Assembly (NCBI GenBank): GCA_020630975.1
Contig: JAHDID010000002.1
Coordinates: 232,399 to 296,398, forward strand
Origin: Verrucomicrobiota bacterium
GTDB lineage: Bacteria; Verrucomicrobiota; Verrucomicrobiia; Verrucomicrobiales; DEV007
Length of the DNA stretch: 64,000 nt
Direction: 5' to 3'
In this document: piece by piece, positions 44,089 through 52,601 of the stretch
How the letters are laid out: every line of letters begins with the position of its first letter
Numbering within the stretch: position 1 is the stretch's first letter
Notes under the pieces: model-generated
Told to the model about the DNA's origin: nothing
What the model saw: the letters and a program-made list of their open reading frames with translations, nothing else
The model's database searches: none
Position numbers and translations under genes: made by a program

Positions 44089-46404
44089 TTAACTTTCCAA
44101 AAAGCGGTAGAGTTGATCGTAAGCTAGCTCTGCAATCCTAATTGATCGGTTATTTACGTGATTCAGGTTCCATTCACCATTGAAATTTGCCAAGCTTTCA
44201 CACATCGGGAGATATTGAGTGTTTCCTAGGACCACATCTGCTGATGCACTCAGAGATAGACCCACCTTGGAGCACGAATTTTTCGCCGTCTCAAAAGACA
44301 CGCTATCTTTTGAAGATAAGAGGCAATACATTTTCTGTTTATGCTCCCAACTTTTCGCACCCAAAACACTATTCACTTCCTGCGGAACCAAAATTAAGTT
44401 ACCCAATCTATGAACGGTTGTGTCAGATTCATAGAGATCATCCTGCCATGAATTATTTTTAGATTGAGGGGCAATATGCTCGACTGTAAAGTAGTTATCG
44501 TTTTTCCAAACGCTTGGCAACAAGACATGATTTACGCCATCCCTCCCAACTTTCACTAAACCAGTCCCCTCTTCAGCTACAGAATTATGTGAGGCCGCCA
44601 TCAATAGCAGCCTGGCTACTTCTCTACTAGCATGATTATAAACGTCTAATTGTGCAGCTTTCGAAACCCAATCTTCTCTATCTTGGATTCGCTCCTTATC
44701 TAACAAAGATCTTAACATCCTCTTATAACTAACTAAAGAGAGCTCCCCTGAACCTGACTGGTAGCAGAACGGGCCAATCCCCAATGATTCACTCCCTGAA
44801 GACATTATATCTCGATATTTTTGATCTATATTCTCGGTACCACCGAATGCACCTCTCCATAAACAAGAAAACGCCATAGTAGCCTTGAGGGCACCCTTGA
44901 ACCAGTCTAGCTTTTCTTGGCCATCGTCCTTTCCACATGTTGATACGGCTTCATCGTAGAATCTGCATAACGGGGCGATCGTTATGTTATGTTTCATCTT
45001 TCTTAGAAAGAGAATGGAAAGATTCGCTATATCATCAGATATCTCGAGAGGAGAAAAATTTACATTGGCATCATCTTTCGGGGACCAAGCAAACCGGACA
45101 AATTCACTTAACATTGCGAGGCGATTTGTCATCGCTCGCTTATCATCAATACCCTCCAACTCGGCGTAACGATCTCGAATATATCTACGCTGATCGTTTA
45201 AACGTTTGGATAGCTTGTATCCAGTTTCAATTAAGGCGAATGGGATCAAGAGCTCTGCCGTAGCTCTTTGCTTTTGTTCCGATTTAGTGTAACTATCGAG
45301 ATATTTATCTACCTTTCTTAGATGATTGTTTGAAAGCGAATTTTCAAATTTCTCCAAGGTTTCAGCTTCGAGCACTTTGGGTTTAAATGTTTCGTATGCA
45401 GTTAGAGGTTCACCAGTGGTGTTTAAAGCTTCAAACATATCAAAAGCATCATCTTCGTTATCTGCAGTAACAACTGTGAATGCCATTCTCTGATTCGTGT
45501 ACTTAGCAAGAACTAACAATCTGAACAATATGCAAAACGACTCATATCCTTCACTGTCTTTCTGGTTTAAAATAAAATCTTCGACTTCTATGGGTGCCCC
45601 ATATCCGAATATTGCTTCGCTCACCTTTTCATCGCGCAGTAATTCAGATAAATTAAGAAATTGAATTTCTTTATGCCTCTCTTCACAAATCCTCTTCAAT
45701 TCTAACTTGATGTGTTTGAATGCTTCCACAACTGTCTTATGCTCTTCCAATAAATTACCAGAGGGGTCTTTAGGTTCGTACTTAAATTCACCTTCTACTT
45801 TAGTTTTTTCAAAGTTGATATATTCCCAAATTAGGCGTGTAAGCGGGCTTTTGTATCTTGCTTGGGACTCTTTGCTCGACCACGCATCGATATAAGCTCT
45901 AACCATTCTAGGGTAGTACCTGTGGCAATCATCACCTGTTCTCATATCAATCATGAAAGAGTCTTCTAGGTCAGGCCTAAAACGCTCCACCAGTTCAAGT
46001 ATCCACTTAGAATGAGGCTCTTCTGGCGATTTTATTTTTTGAGAATAATTTAATATTAAGTTGTGAAATGCAATATTCACCATAAGGATCGATGATAACC
46101 TTTGTTGGCCATCGATAATTGTCATCACCCTAGAAGGGACTTCGCCTTGGAAGATTGGTTTTATCGTTTTGTAATTTGTGTCGTGAATAGCTATCACAGT
46201 CCCTAGAAACGTCACCGACTCTTGCCTTTCTGGTAATTTCGATATACCGTGAACTGAGTCCTCAAAAATTCGACTTATGTTGGCTTTACCCCAAGAAAAT
46301 GGTCTTTGATAAGGAGGCATGTAGCATCCTTGGCCGTTTTCTACTAAGAATGCCCATGCACTTCGGGCTTTAGCTTTAAATAATTTCTCAATGTCAACTG
46401 GCAT
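44089..46404 (-). CDS. sspE: DUF262/DUF1524 nuclease, SspE-like effector
   Basis: 771 residues. The N-terminal DUF262 domain has PPYQRPFSW (30-38) and the catalytic-type motif IIDGQQRLSS (97-105). The C-terminal DUF1524 HNH-type nuclease has FTVEHIAPQSKNNSW and HRLGNLILVPQEVNS with a trailing Lys-rich helix. SspE of the Ssp system has this two-domain form and uses NTP hydrolysis, stimulated by phosphorothioate DNA, to damage unmodified phage DNA. It is convergent to sspD. A GmrSD-type type IV restriction enzyme is the alternative, but the context favours SspE. Confidence 0.82.
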   Translation of the reverse strand: MPVDIEKLFKAKARSAWAFLVENGQGCYMPPYQRPFSWGKANISRIFEDSVHGISKLPERQESVTFLGTVIAIHDTNYKTIKPIFQGEVPSRVMTIIDGQQRLSSILMVNIAFHNLILNYSQKIKSPEEPHSKWILELVERFRPDLEDSFMIDMRTGDDCHRYYPRMVRAYIDAWSSKESQARYKSPLTRLIWEYINFEKTKVEGEFKYEPKDPSGNLLEEHKTVVEAFKHIKLELKRICEERHKEIQFLNLSELLRDEKVSEAIFGYGAPIEVEDFILNQKDSEGYESFCILFRLLVLAKYTNQRMAFTVVTADNEDDAFDMFEALNTTGEPLTAYETFKPKVLEAETLEKFENSLSNNHLRKVDKYLDSYTKSEQKQRATAELLIPFALIETGYKLSKRLNDQRRYIRDRYAELEGIDDKRAMTNRLAMLSEFVRFAWSPKDDANVNFSPLEISDDIANLSILFLRKMKHNITIAPLCRFYDEAVSTCGKDDGQEKLDWFKGALKATMAFSCLWRGAFGGTENIDQKYRDIMSSGSESLGIGPFCYQSGSGELSLVSYKRMLRSLLDKERIQDREDWVSKAAQLDVYNHASREVARLLLMAASHNSVAEEGTGLVKVGRDGVNHVLLPSVWKNDNYFTVEHIAPQSKNNSWQDDLYESDTTVHRLGNLILVPQEVNSVLGAKSWEHKQKMYCLLSSKDSVSFETAKNSCSKVGLSLSASADVVLGNTQYLPMCESLANFNGEWNLNHVNNRSIRIAELAYDQLYRFLES

Positions 46405-46490
46405 AGCTTAATGAACGTATGTTCGGATAGCTCAAAGGCAATTTAGATCTATAATTAAATAAGAGTCTCTGCTTGAGCCCACTTGCTTGA

Positions 46491-46703
46491 GGCACTTTTG
46501 ATCTGGCGTTTGATCGGCATTTCATTACGCTAGATGAGGACCTGCGGCTGGTGCTATCGCCAGCGATCAAAGATCGCTTCGCGACATCGGCTGCAGTGGA
46601 GGCCTTGTTTGCTCGGTATGAGGGTAAGGCGATCGAAACTGGCGTGTGGTACCGGCCTAAAGAGACGTACCTGTGCCAGCATCGGGAGAAGCTGGTGAGG
46701 TGA
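46491..46703 (+). pseudogene. C-terminal fragment of an HNH restriction endonuclease
   Basis: An open frame of 70 codons without start, preceded by a stop at 46488-46490, translates to a tail resembling the ends of HNH-type predicted restriction endonucleases: LAFDRHFITLDEDLRLVLSP, then FARYEGKAIETG and RPKETYLCQHREKLVR. The HNH core itself is missing upstream. It is a remnant of a second restriction gene beside the Ssp locus. Confidence 0.65.
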
Positions 46704-46723
46704 GTGGGGTGTTGGGGTAGATA

Positions 46724-46905
46724 GCCGACGGGGACGTCGGCGGTCCCGGGGGCGGCATTTTGGGAAATGCCGCTACGGTGGATGGCGAGGGTAGTGTGCC
46801 GGGGTTGCTGGGCAGTTGAAAACAGCCCCTCCCAGTCGGGAGGCTTTGCGGCTGGGGTAGTTGGGTGATAGCTCCTGGGAGCGCCGATGTCCTCGTCGGC
46901 TTTTC
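46724..46905. repeat. Hairpin repeat cluster on the right side of the Ssp locus
   Basis: Contains GCCGACG/CGTCGGC around GGGA with tail GGTCCCGGG (46724-46750), GGCATTT/AAATGCC around TGGG with tail GCTAC (46754-46776), then the reverse complement of part of the 129-bp unit (about 46800-46860), then a reversed GCCGACG-type hairpin. It is the mirror image of the clusters at 33.0-34.6 kb. Confidence 0.85.
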
Positions 46906-46922
46906 TCAGGGCGCGGTGGACT

Positions 46923-47380
46923 TCATGACTCTTCTTCTGACGAAAGGCTGTTAAGAGAGTCTATATCGGCCAAATCTTGTGGACGATTAGCTGTCTCTTT
47001 TGCTTTAATCAGATCGCTTTTCCCAACGTAGTGAACAGCAAAACCTTCGCTATCAGTGGTTTCACGGTTTGCCCACGCGGAATCAAATTCGAGACCAGGA
47101 ATCGTAGTAAGAAAGTCTAGCTCTGAAGGCGAAACTCCTATGCTAAACTGGGTCCCAGGGGTGGCGAAATCTGCCTCGGTCACACCTAGGAGAGGTATGC
47201 CGAACTCGCTAAAGCTTTGCAAAACACGTTTGGCGTTTTCTTCGCTAGGCTCCAACCAGAGATCGAGATCTTTAGTGAATCGAGGGCGGGCATAATGAAT
47301 ATCGGCATAGCCACCAACAATCAAATAGCGAACTCATGCTCGGCGAAGATTTGTAACAGTTCTTTGAAGTCGGAGTTCAT
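46923..47380 (-). pseudogene. Frameshifted nucleotidyltransferase (DUF6036-like)
   Basis: The C-terminal 133 codons encode IVGGYADIHYARPRFTKDLDLWLEP, read in parts, with the GG and DLD signature of minimal nucleotidyltransferases. The natural start (ATG at 47380, MNSDFKELLQIFAEHE) is in a different frame and hits TGA; a single missing base near 47335 (GAGTTCGCTAT where GAGGTTCGCTAT would read EVRY) restores EVRYLIVGGY. Such proteins often pair with a small partner, present just upstream. It is a broken gene unless the base is a sequencing error. Confidence 0.75.
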
Positions 47381-47546
47381 CGGGGTCTCGTTTTAAATGC
47401 TCGGTCCAGTATTCAACAACCATCTCCCAAGCTGCAGTTCGACGTTCGGCGTCTGATACGGCCTGCCAGTCTCGGATTTGTTGTTTGCGAATGTCATCGT
47501 GATTTTGGAATTTTCGGATTACCCATTGGCTGCGGTCTTTTTTCAT
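47334..47546 (-). CDS. Small partner protein of the nucleotidyltransferase
   Basis: 70 residues, very polar and helical (KKDRSQWVIRKFQNHDDIRKQQIRDWQAV in parts, then WEMVVEYWTEHLKRDPDELR). It overlaps the beginning of the downstream nucleotidyltransferase by 47 bp, a strong sign of a coupled pair. No family name is known to me; a toxin-antitoxin-like role is only a guess from the arrangement. Confidence 0.6.
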   Translation of the reverse strand: MKKDRSQWVIRKFQNHDDIRKQQIRDWQAVSDAERRTAAWEMVVEYWTEHLKRDPDELRLQRTVTNLRRA

Positions 47547-47568
47547 CGTTTGTTAATGTAACGTAATT

Positions 47569-47745
47569 TCAATTAGTACCATGGCTTTGATCTACGAGCT
47601 TTTTGATGCTCGGTAACCGTTGAGCGAATCGGGGGGGGGCGTCCTCAAGTACATAGTTAACACCTGCTCTAGAAAGGCTGACCAACAATTTTTCAAACCA
47701 GGGTTCCATCATCTTTTCCACGCCAGCTACGACCAAGCACAGCAT
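47569..47745 (-). CDS. Possible short or decayed gene
   Basis: A frame of 58 residues reading MLCLVVAGVEKMMEPWFEK and ending LPSIKKLVDQSHGTN, just upstream of the 70-residue protein. The frame passes a run of nine G (47629-47637) and is open for about ten codons upstream of the ATG, until a stop. It could be the tail of a longer gene disrupted at the G-run. The protein-like look is the only support. Confidence 0.3.
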   Translation of the reverse strand: MLCLVVAGVEKMMEPWFEKLLVSLSRAGVNYVLEDAPPRFAQRLPSIKKLVDQSHGTN

Positions 47746-47849
47746 CGGCGTTTCTTTGCTCTGTAGGGCCCTCTAAGCGCCCCTTGTCTGATTTAAGGAT
47801 AGTCTAACGGTGTGACTGAAACAAGGGTTTTGGGGTGGGCTAGCGGATG

Positions 47850-48045
47850 GTCGGCATTTTTGGGAAATGCCGCTACTGGTGGATGGCTGGGGTAGTGTGC
47901 CGGGGTTGCCGGGCAGTTGAAAACAGCCCCTCCCAGTCGGGATGCTTTGCGGGGTAGTTGGGTGGTGCTCCTGGGAGCGCCGATGTCCTCGTCGGCTTTT
48001 TTCAGGGCACGGTGGTCGGCATTTTGGGAAATGCCGCTACGGTGG
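47850..48045. repeat. Hairpin repeat cluster with two GGCATTT-type hairpins
   Basis: GGCATTT/AAATGCC hairpins with GCTAC tails at 47853-47876 (one extra T in the loop) and 48018-48040 flank a reverse copy of part of the 129-bp unit (about 47885-47950) and a reversed GCCGACG-type hairpin (about 47970-48000). Confidence 0.85.
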
Positions 48046-48135
48046 GTGGCTGATGCTTAGGTATGACTTACTGAACTTAGGTGAGTCAGACGTTTGCTCT
48101 CTCCCTAGAAGAAAAAAGAAGGGAGGGAAGAGAGG

Positions 48136-48208
<73 letters not shown>

Positions 48209-48329
48209 TTTTGAATAAACCTCTGTCCGCGCTGTTGCCAGTGCGGACGGGAATTAACGATGGAGTGAGGGGAAACTCAAATGAAAAATTGGGCAATTTT
48301 TCATTTCGTATGCGAGATCAGCCGATGGC

Positions 48330-48352
48330 GGAACTCTGGGGAGTTCCGCTAC
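48330..48352 (+). repeat. GGAACTC-type hairpin with GCTAC tail
   Basis: Perfect arms GGAACTC (48330-48336) and GAGTTCC (48341-48347) around TGGG, followed by GCTAC. It lies 20 bp past the stop of the minus-strand DUF1080 gene and could act as a transcript-end hairpin. Confidence 0.85.
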
Positions 48353-48371
48353 ACGCTGATGCCTGCGAATC

Positions 48372-49100
48372 TTAGTCGAGGACTTTGACGCGGATGTGCT
48401 GGTAGTGGACCTCGCTGTCGGGATCGTGGGCCTGGATGGCGAAGGTGCCGGTGGAGAGGCGACGGTTTTTGAAGTTGGTGGTGGTCTCGGGGCCGCCCTC
48501 GGGCTCGGTGTAGTCAACGGTGACTTGGCCGTTGACCTTGACGAGGATGCGGCGGCCTTGGACGGTGATGTGGTAGTCGAACCACTCGCCATCGGTGCTG
48601 GGTGCGGTCTCGCGGACGTCGTTGTCGCCCTTTGGCTCTTTCTGGCCTTCTTTGAGGACGATGATGTTTTTCACCCCATAGAGGCTGCCGGTCTTTTTGG
48701 GGTCTTTGTGGGTGGAGTTGACCTGGCACTCGTAGCCGTGGTCTGGCCAGCCTTCGGCCTGATATTTGGTGTGGATGTAGAAGCCGCTATTGGCTCCGGG
48801 AAAGGTCTTGGCACGGACTTTGACCTCGAAGTTTTTGAAGTCGGCGCCGGCTACATCGCCGCTGTAGAAAATGTGGCTGCGGCCGCCTTTGACGATCATG
48901 AGCCCGTCTTTGACGGAGTAGGAGTCGGGGTGCTCTTCGGAGATGGTCCAGCCGCTTAGGTCTTTGCCGTTGAAGAGGTCGACGAAGTCTTTTTCATCGG
49001 CGGTCTCTGCTTCGCCATCGGCGGCTGGGCTGATGATGGTGCTGATAGAGAATGCTGTGAAGCAGGCTAGGAATGTGAGCAGGTGCTTGGATAATTTCAT
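48372..49100 (-). CDS. Secreted DUF1080 protein
   Basis: 242 residues with a signal peptide (LLTFLACFTAFSISTIISPA) and a DUF1080 domain: FVDLFNGKDLSGWTISE, FPGANSGFYIHTKY, EGWPDHGYECQVNSTHKDP and a terminal HYQHIRVKVLD. This is the variant with the YECQV strand, a beta-sandwich related to 3-keto-disaccharide hydrolases. Extracellular or periplasmic sugar metabolism is the likely role. The second DUF1080 protein of the window (31628) is only distantly similar. Confidence 0.92.
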   Translation of the reverse strand: MKLSKHLLTFLACFTAFSISTIISPAADGEAETADEKDFVDLFNGKDLSGWTISEEHPDSYSVKDGLMIVKGGRSHIFYSGDVAGADFKNFEVKVRAKTFPGANSGFYIHTKYQAEGWPDHGYECQVNSTHKDPKKTGSLYGVKNIIVLKEGQKEPKGDNDVRETAPSTDGEWFDYHITVQGRRILVKVNGQVTVDYTEPEGGPETTTNFKNRRLSTGTFAIQAHDPDSEVHYQHIRVKVLD

Positions 49101-49139
49101 GATGGGTAAGGGTGGGGTGATGTGGGCAGGGTGACAATG

Positions 49140-49560
49140 GCGGCTTTGAGGTGGTGGGGAGTTCCGCTACGAGTGGCTGGGCTTGATAGCCGACGGGGAC
49201 GTCGGCGGTCCCGGGGCAGGGCTAGTTCGGCTTGGGATGAGCTGAATAGAGAATGACGAGTTGGATTTTTGAATTTTGATTTGGCTCAGGTTCGGCGCCG
49301 AAAGGTGGTTTGATTCCAAATGATTCTTGGGGCGACACTCGGAGAAATTCAAAAATCAAACCTCACTAATCGGGAATCCTAAATCAGCTCTTCCCGCTGC
49401 TTGAGGCACTGGTCCTAGGTAGCGGCACGTGCCTCTGCGGACCACTCGCTGATGCTCGCCTCCACTTTTGCTGGGGGCTTTGGGTTGTGGGGGGAACTCT
49501 GGGGAGTTCTGCTACGGGGGGGCTAGCCGACGGGGACGTCGGCGTTCCCGGGTGGGCTCT
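49140..49560. repeat. Composite repeat block 1 (hairpins plus 94-bp inverted-ended core)
   Basis: Order: half of a GGAACTC-type hairpin (49155-49170), GCCGACG-type hairpin (about 49184-49210), the about 190-bp repeat (49229-49424), the CCACTCGCTGATGCTCGCC segment, a GGAACTC-type hairpin (49493-49515) and another GCCGACG-type hairpin (about 49530). The same order recurs at 52190-52600 and 55370-55770. No gene is supported here. Confidence 0.88.
49264..49357. repeat. 94-bp element with perfect 13-bp inverted ends, copy 1
   Basis: Starts GATTTTTGAATTT and ends AAATTCAAAAATC, an exact inverted repeat. The core is not protein-coding. It is nearly identical to the copy at 55474-55567. Confidence 0.88.
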
Positions 49561-49571
49561 CCAGGGCTGCA

Positions 49572-49609
49572 CAAAAAAAGACCCTGGCGCTTTTCGCGAC
49601 AGGGTCTTT
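49572..49609 (-). terminator. Rho-independent terminator after the LysM lipoprotein gene
   Basis: Minus-strand arms AAAGACCCTG and CAGGGTCTTT, loop of 12 nt, followed by T-rich sequence. It sits 58 bp past the stop. Confidence 0.88.
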
Positions 49610-49666
49610 GTTTTGATTAACTGACCACGTTAATGAAAAAGTTGGTCGGCCGGGGCTGTGCTCGCG

Positions 49667-50242
49667 CTATGGGATGCGGAGGACTTGGCCGGGGTGAATG
49701 GTGTTTCCATTCAGACCGTTTGCCTGCTGAATGGCGCTGACGGATGTGCCGTAGCGGAGGCTGATGCGGTAGAGATTCTCGCCTTTCATCACGGTGTGTG
49801 ATGTGCTGCCCGCCATCGGAGCCGCTGTGGGCGATGGCGATGGGATAGGTGGCAGTGCCTGGGTGGCGTAGGGATCGCTGTAAGTACCGTAGGTCTGCGG
49901 AGCTGGTGCCGGAGCCGGTGTGTAGGCGGGTGCTGGCGCTGGAGTCGCAGCCGCTCCGCCTGAGTACGTCGGGTACTCGATAGGTGGCTCCACCGCGATC
50001 GGCGGCGATGCTGGATACTGGGCGCTAGCAGGCACCTCGTAGGTGGCTGCACCTGTAGACGATGGCGTAGCACTAGTGCCACTACCACTGCCTGAGTAGT
50101 ACGGATTGCTGGTGTAGGGGTTGTCACCTACGCCTGCGGTCTTTCTACCCTTGTTGGCACACGAAATCGTCAATGATGCCGTAAGGGCAAACAGACCTGA
50201 TATCTTTATAAGATTTAATAATCGATTCTGTTTGTTTCTCAT
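49667..50242 (-). CDS. LysM-domain lipoprotein
   Basis: 191 residues. The signal sequence ends in a lipobox (LTASLTISCANK, Cys near residue 28). A low-complexity Pro/Ala/Ser/Tyr linker fills about 45-145, and a single LysM domain ends the protein (SHTVMKGENLYRISLRYGTS ... NGNTIHPGQVLRIP). LysM binds peptidoglycan, so this likely tethers the outer membrane or another protein to the wall. Own terminator; divergent from purH. Confidence 0.9.
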   Translation of the reverse strand: MRNKQNRLLNLIKISGLFALTASLTISCANKGRKTAGVGDNPYTSNPYYSGSGSGTSATPSSTGAATYEVPASAQYPASPPIAVEPPIEYPTYSGGAAATPAPAPAYTPAPAPAPQTYGTYSDPYATQALPPIPSPSPTAAPMAGSTSHTVMKGENLYRISLRYGTSVSAIQQANGLNGNTIHPGQVLRIP

Positions 50243-50548
50243 GTTTGCAAAAACCTAGGCTAAGTTTATAAATTTTTCCAACAAAATTTTAAAATTCCGT
50301 GGAGCTTAACTTCCAAGATTGGCTCGGGGTTCACTCTCTAGGACGGGCGAGAGGGCTTCTTATTCGGGCTTTTTCACAGGAAAATGCCGCCGATGATGAT
50401 GGTCGGCTCGCGAGTTTCAAAAAAATCGCCGAGCTATTTTCTCCCTTGCGGAGCGGTGGGCTGGGGATTAACGGGTGGGCTCTCTATCACCACCACTATC
50501 TACTACGACGTTTAGTTTTCTTTAACCCGACTAGCTGAATCAATCATC
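50243..50548. other. 306-bp divergent intergenic region upstream of purH
   Basis: A 79-codon frame starting with GTG at 50299 is present but lacks any protein-like pattern and is probably not coding. The region must hold promoters for the LysM gene (minus) and purH (plus). No riboswitch fold was recognised. Confidence 0.45.
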
Positions 50549-52087
50549 ATGAAGATCGAGCGCGCACTGATCTCCGTCTCTGATAAGAGCGGACTGGAGG
50601 AGCTGGCCAAAGGCCTCTCTGAGCATGGAGTCGAGATACTCTCGACCGGCGGCACCGCCAAAGCCATCGCCGACCTCGGCATACCTGTAAAGGAAGTCTC
50701 TGACTTCACAGGATTTCCCGAGCTATTCGACGGCCGTGTGAAGACCCTACACCCGAAGATCCACGGCGGGCTGCTGCACCGCCGCGATGTGGATGAGCAT
50801 GTCTCGCAGGCGGAGGCGAATGACATCCAGCGGATCGATCTGGTGGTAGTGAATCTCTACCCTTTCGAAGAGACAGTCGCCAAGGAGGGCGTGACCATCT
50901 CTGAAGCGATCGAGCAGATCGACATCGGCGGTCCGAGCATGCTGCGCTCGGCGGCAAAGAATCGCGACGCGGTGACGGTAGTGGTCGATCCCGATGACTA
51001 CAGCTGCATCATCGAGGAGATGAATGAGCACGATGGCGCGACCACTCTGAAGACGCGCGAGCGCCTAGCGATCAAAGTCTTTCAGCGCACCTCGGAGTAT
51101 GATCGTGCGATCTCGCAGTATCTGAATGACGAGCAGGAGACTGAGAGCTCTTTCTCTATCTCTCTGCCACTCGCACAGGAGCTGCGCTACGGCGAGAATC
51201 CTCACCAGGAGGCAGCTCTCTATGGCAATTTTGACGATTGCTTCAAGCAGCTGCAGGGCAAAGGCCTGAGCTACACCAATGTGATCGACATCGCGGCTGC
51301 AGCGGAGCTGATCCACGAGTTTCGTCGTCCGGCAGTGGCGATCCTGAAACACACCAACCCCTGTGGTGTGGGTGTGGATGATGAGGAGCTACGCCTGGCA
51401 TGGGAGAAGGCATTCGAGACCGATCGCCAGGCTCCTTTTGGCGGGGTGATCGTGTGCAACCGCCCACTCGACGTGGGGCTGGCACGGGTGATCTCAGAGA
51501 TCTTTACCGATGTGATCATCGCACCTGAGTTTGAGACAGAGGCGCGTGCTCTGCTGCAGAAGAAAAAGAACCTGCGTCTGATCCAGGTGCTAGGTGGCTA
51601 CAAGAAGACTCTACAAGATCCAGTGATCACCTCGACGCCGGGTGGCATCATGGTGATGGATCGCGACACTGAGGCTCTCGGTCTGGATAATATCGAGGAG
51701 AAGGTGAAGACCAATCGCCCGCCGACCAAGGAAGAGATCGAGGCGATGCGCTTTGCTTGGCGCGTGGTGAAGCACGTGAAGTCGAATGCGATCGTGTTTG
51801 CGGATAAAGATCGGACTCTGGGTATCGGCGCTGGCCAGATGGCTCGAGTCGATTCCTGTCGCCTAGCGGTGTGGAAAGCGGAGCAGGCAGGGCTAGATCT
51901 GAAGGGTAGCGTGGTCGCTAGTGATGCGATGTTCCCCTTCCCCGATGGTCTCGTGAGTGCCATCGAGGCGGGTGCGACTGCAGCGATCCAGCCAGGTGGC
52001 TCGATCCGCGATGAGGAAGTGATCGCTGCGGCTAATGAGCACGATGCGGCGATGGTCTTTACTGGGCATAGGCACTTCTTGCATTGA
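50549..52087 (+). CDS. purH: Bifunctional AICAR transformylase/IMP cyclohydrolase
   Basis: 512 residues; catalyses the last two steps of de novo IMP synthesis. The N-terminal MGS-like cyclohydrolase part has ALISVSDKSGLEELAKGL, ILSTGGTAKAI and GRVKTLHPKIHGGLL. The transformylase part has LRYGENPHQ and ILKHTNPCGVG (catalytic Lys-His), APFGGVIVCN and the terminal FTGHRHFLH. Full family length. Confidence 0.97.
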   Translation: MKIERALISVSDKSGLEELAKGLSEHGVEILSTGGTAKAIADLGIPVKEVSDFTGFPELFDGRVKTLHPKIHGGLLHRRDVDEHVSQAEANDIQRIDLVVVNLYPFEETVAKEGVTISEAIEQIDIGGPSMLRSAAKNRDAVTVVVDPDDYSCIIEEMNEHDGATTLKTRERLAIKVFQRTSEYDRAISQYLNDEQETESSFSISLPLAQELRYGENPHQEAALYGNFDDCFKQLQGKGLSYTNVIDIAAAAELIHEFRRPAVAILKHTNPCGVGVDDEELRLAWEKAFETDRQAPFGGVIVCNRPLDVGLARVISEIFTDVIIAPEFETEARALLQKKKNLRLIQVLGGYKKTLQDPVITSTPGGIMVMDRDTEALGLDNIEEKVKTNRPPTKEEIEAMRFAWRVVKHVKSNAIVFADKDRTLGIGAGQMARVDSCRLAVWKAEQAGLDLKGSVVASDAMFPFPDGLVSAIEAGATAAIQPGGSIRDEEVIAAANEHDAAMVFTGHRHFLH

Positions 52088-52189
52088 TTGTGAAAAGTCG
52101 CACGCGGAGGCGCAGAGGCGCGGAGTGGGTGTGACTTGGTATTTTTTGAGGGCGAAGGCTGCAGTTGTGTGGCCTTCGCTTTTTTGTGC

Positions 52190-52600
52190 GTGGATGAGCT
52201 GGGACCACTCGCTGATGCTCGCCTCCACTTTGCTTGCTGTGGAACTCTGGGGAGTTCCGCTACTGGCGGCTTGGGATGAGCTGAATAGAGAATGACGAGT
52301 TGGATTTTTGAATTTTGATTTGGCTCAGGTTCGGCGCCGAAGGGTGGTGGCGGTTTCGAATGTTTCTTGGGGCGACAATCGGAGAAATTCAAAAATCAAA
52401 ACTCTCTAATCAGGAATCCTAAATCAGCTCTTCCCGCTGCTTGAGGCACTGGCTCTAGGTTAGCGGCTAGTGCTCTGCGGGACCACTCGCTGATGCTCGC
52501 CGCCACTTTTGCTGGGGCTTTGGGTTGTGAGTGGAACTCTGGGGAGCTCTGCTACGAGTGGCTTGGCTTGTTAGCCGACGGGGACGTCGGCGGTCCCGGG
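52190..52600. repeat. Composite repeat block 2
   Basis: CCACTCGCTGATGCTCGCC segment, GGAACTC-type hairpin (52241-52263), the about 190-bp repeat (52270-52462), a second such segment, a GGAACTC-type hairpin with partly changed arm (52533-52555, GAGCTCT) and a GCCGACG-type hairpin (about 52573-52600), next to the proA stop. No gene supported. Confidence 0.88.
52303..52397. repeat. 95-bp element with perfect 13-bp inverted ends, copy 2
   Basis: Same ends as copy 1 (GATTTTTGAATTT, AAATTCAAAAATC). The core has several substitutions and one extra base relative to copies 1 and 3. Confidence 0.86.
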
Positions 52601-52601
52601 G

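Noticed and set aside
48396..48959. 187-codon frame antisense to the DUF1080 gene
   Set aside because: Low-complexity Val/Gly/Ala/Asp product caused by the codon bias of the real gene on the other strand.
49167..49352. Short minus-strand frame beginning MNFSECRPKNH, recurring in the other repeat blocks
   Set aside because: The reading changes between copies through indels and substitutions that do not preserve the frame, so the repeat is not a conserved gene.
50299..50538. 79-codon GTG-initiated frame upstream of purH
   Set aside because: No protein-like pattern; probably leader DNA.
51598..52392. 264-codon minus-strand frame across the purH end and repeat block 2
   Set aside because: It runs antisense to purH and then through dispersed repeats; no start context or domain.
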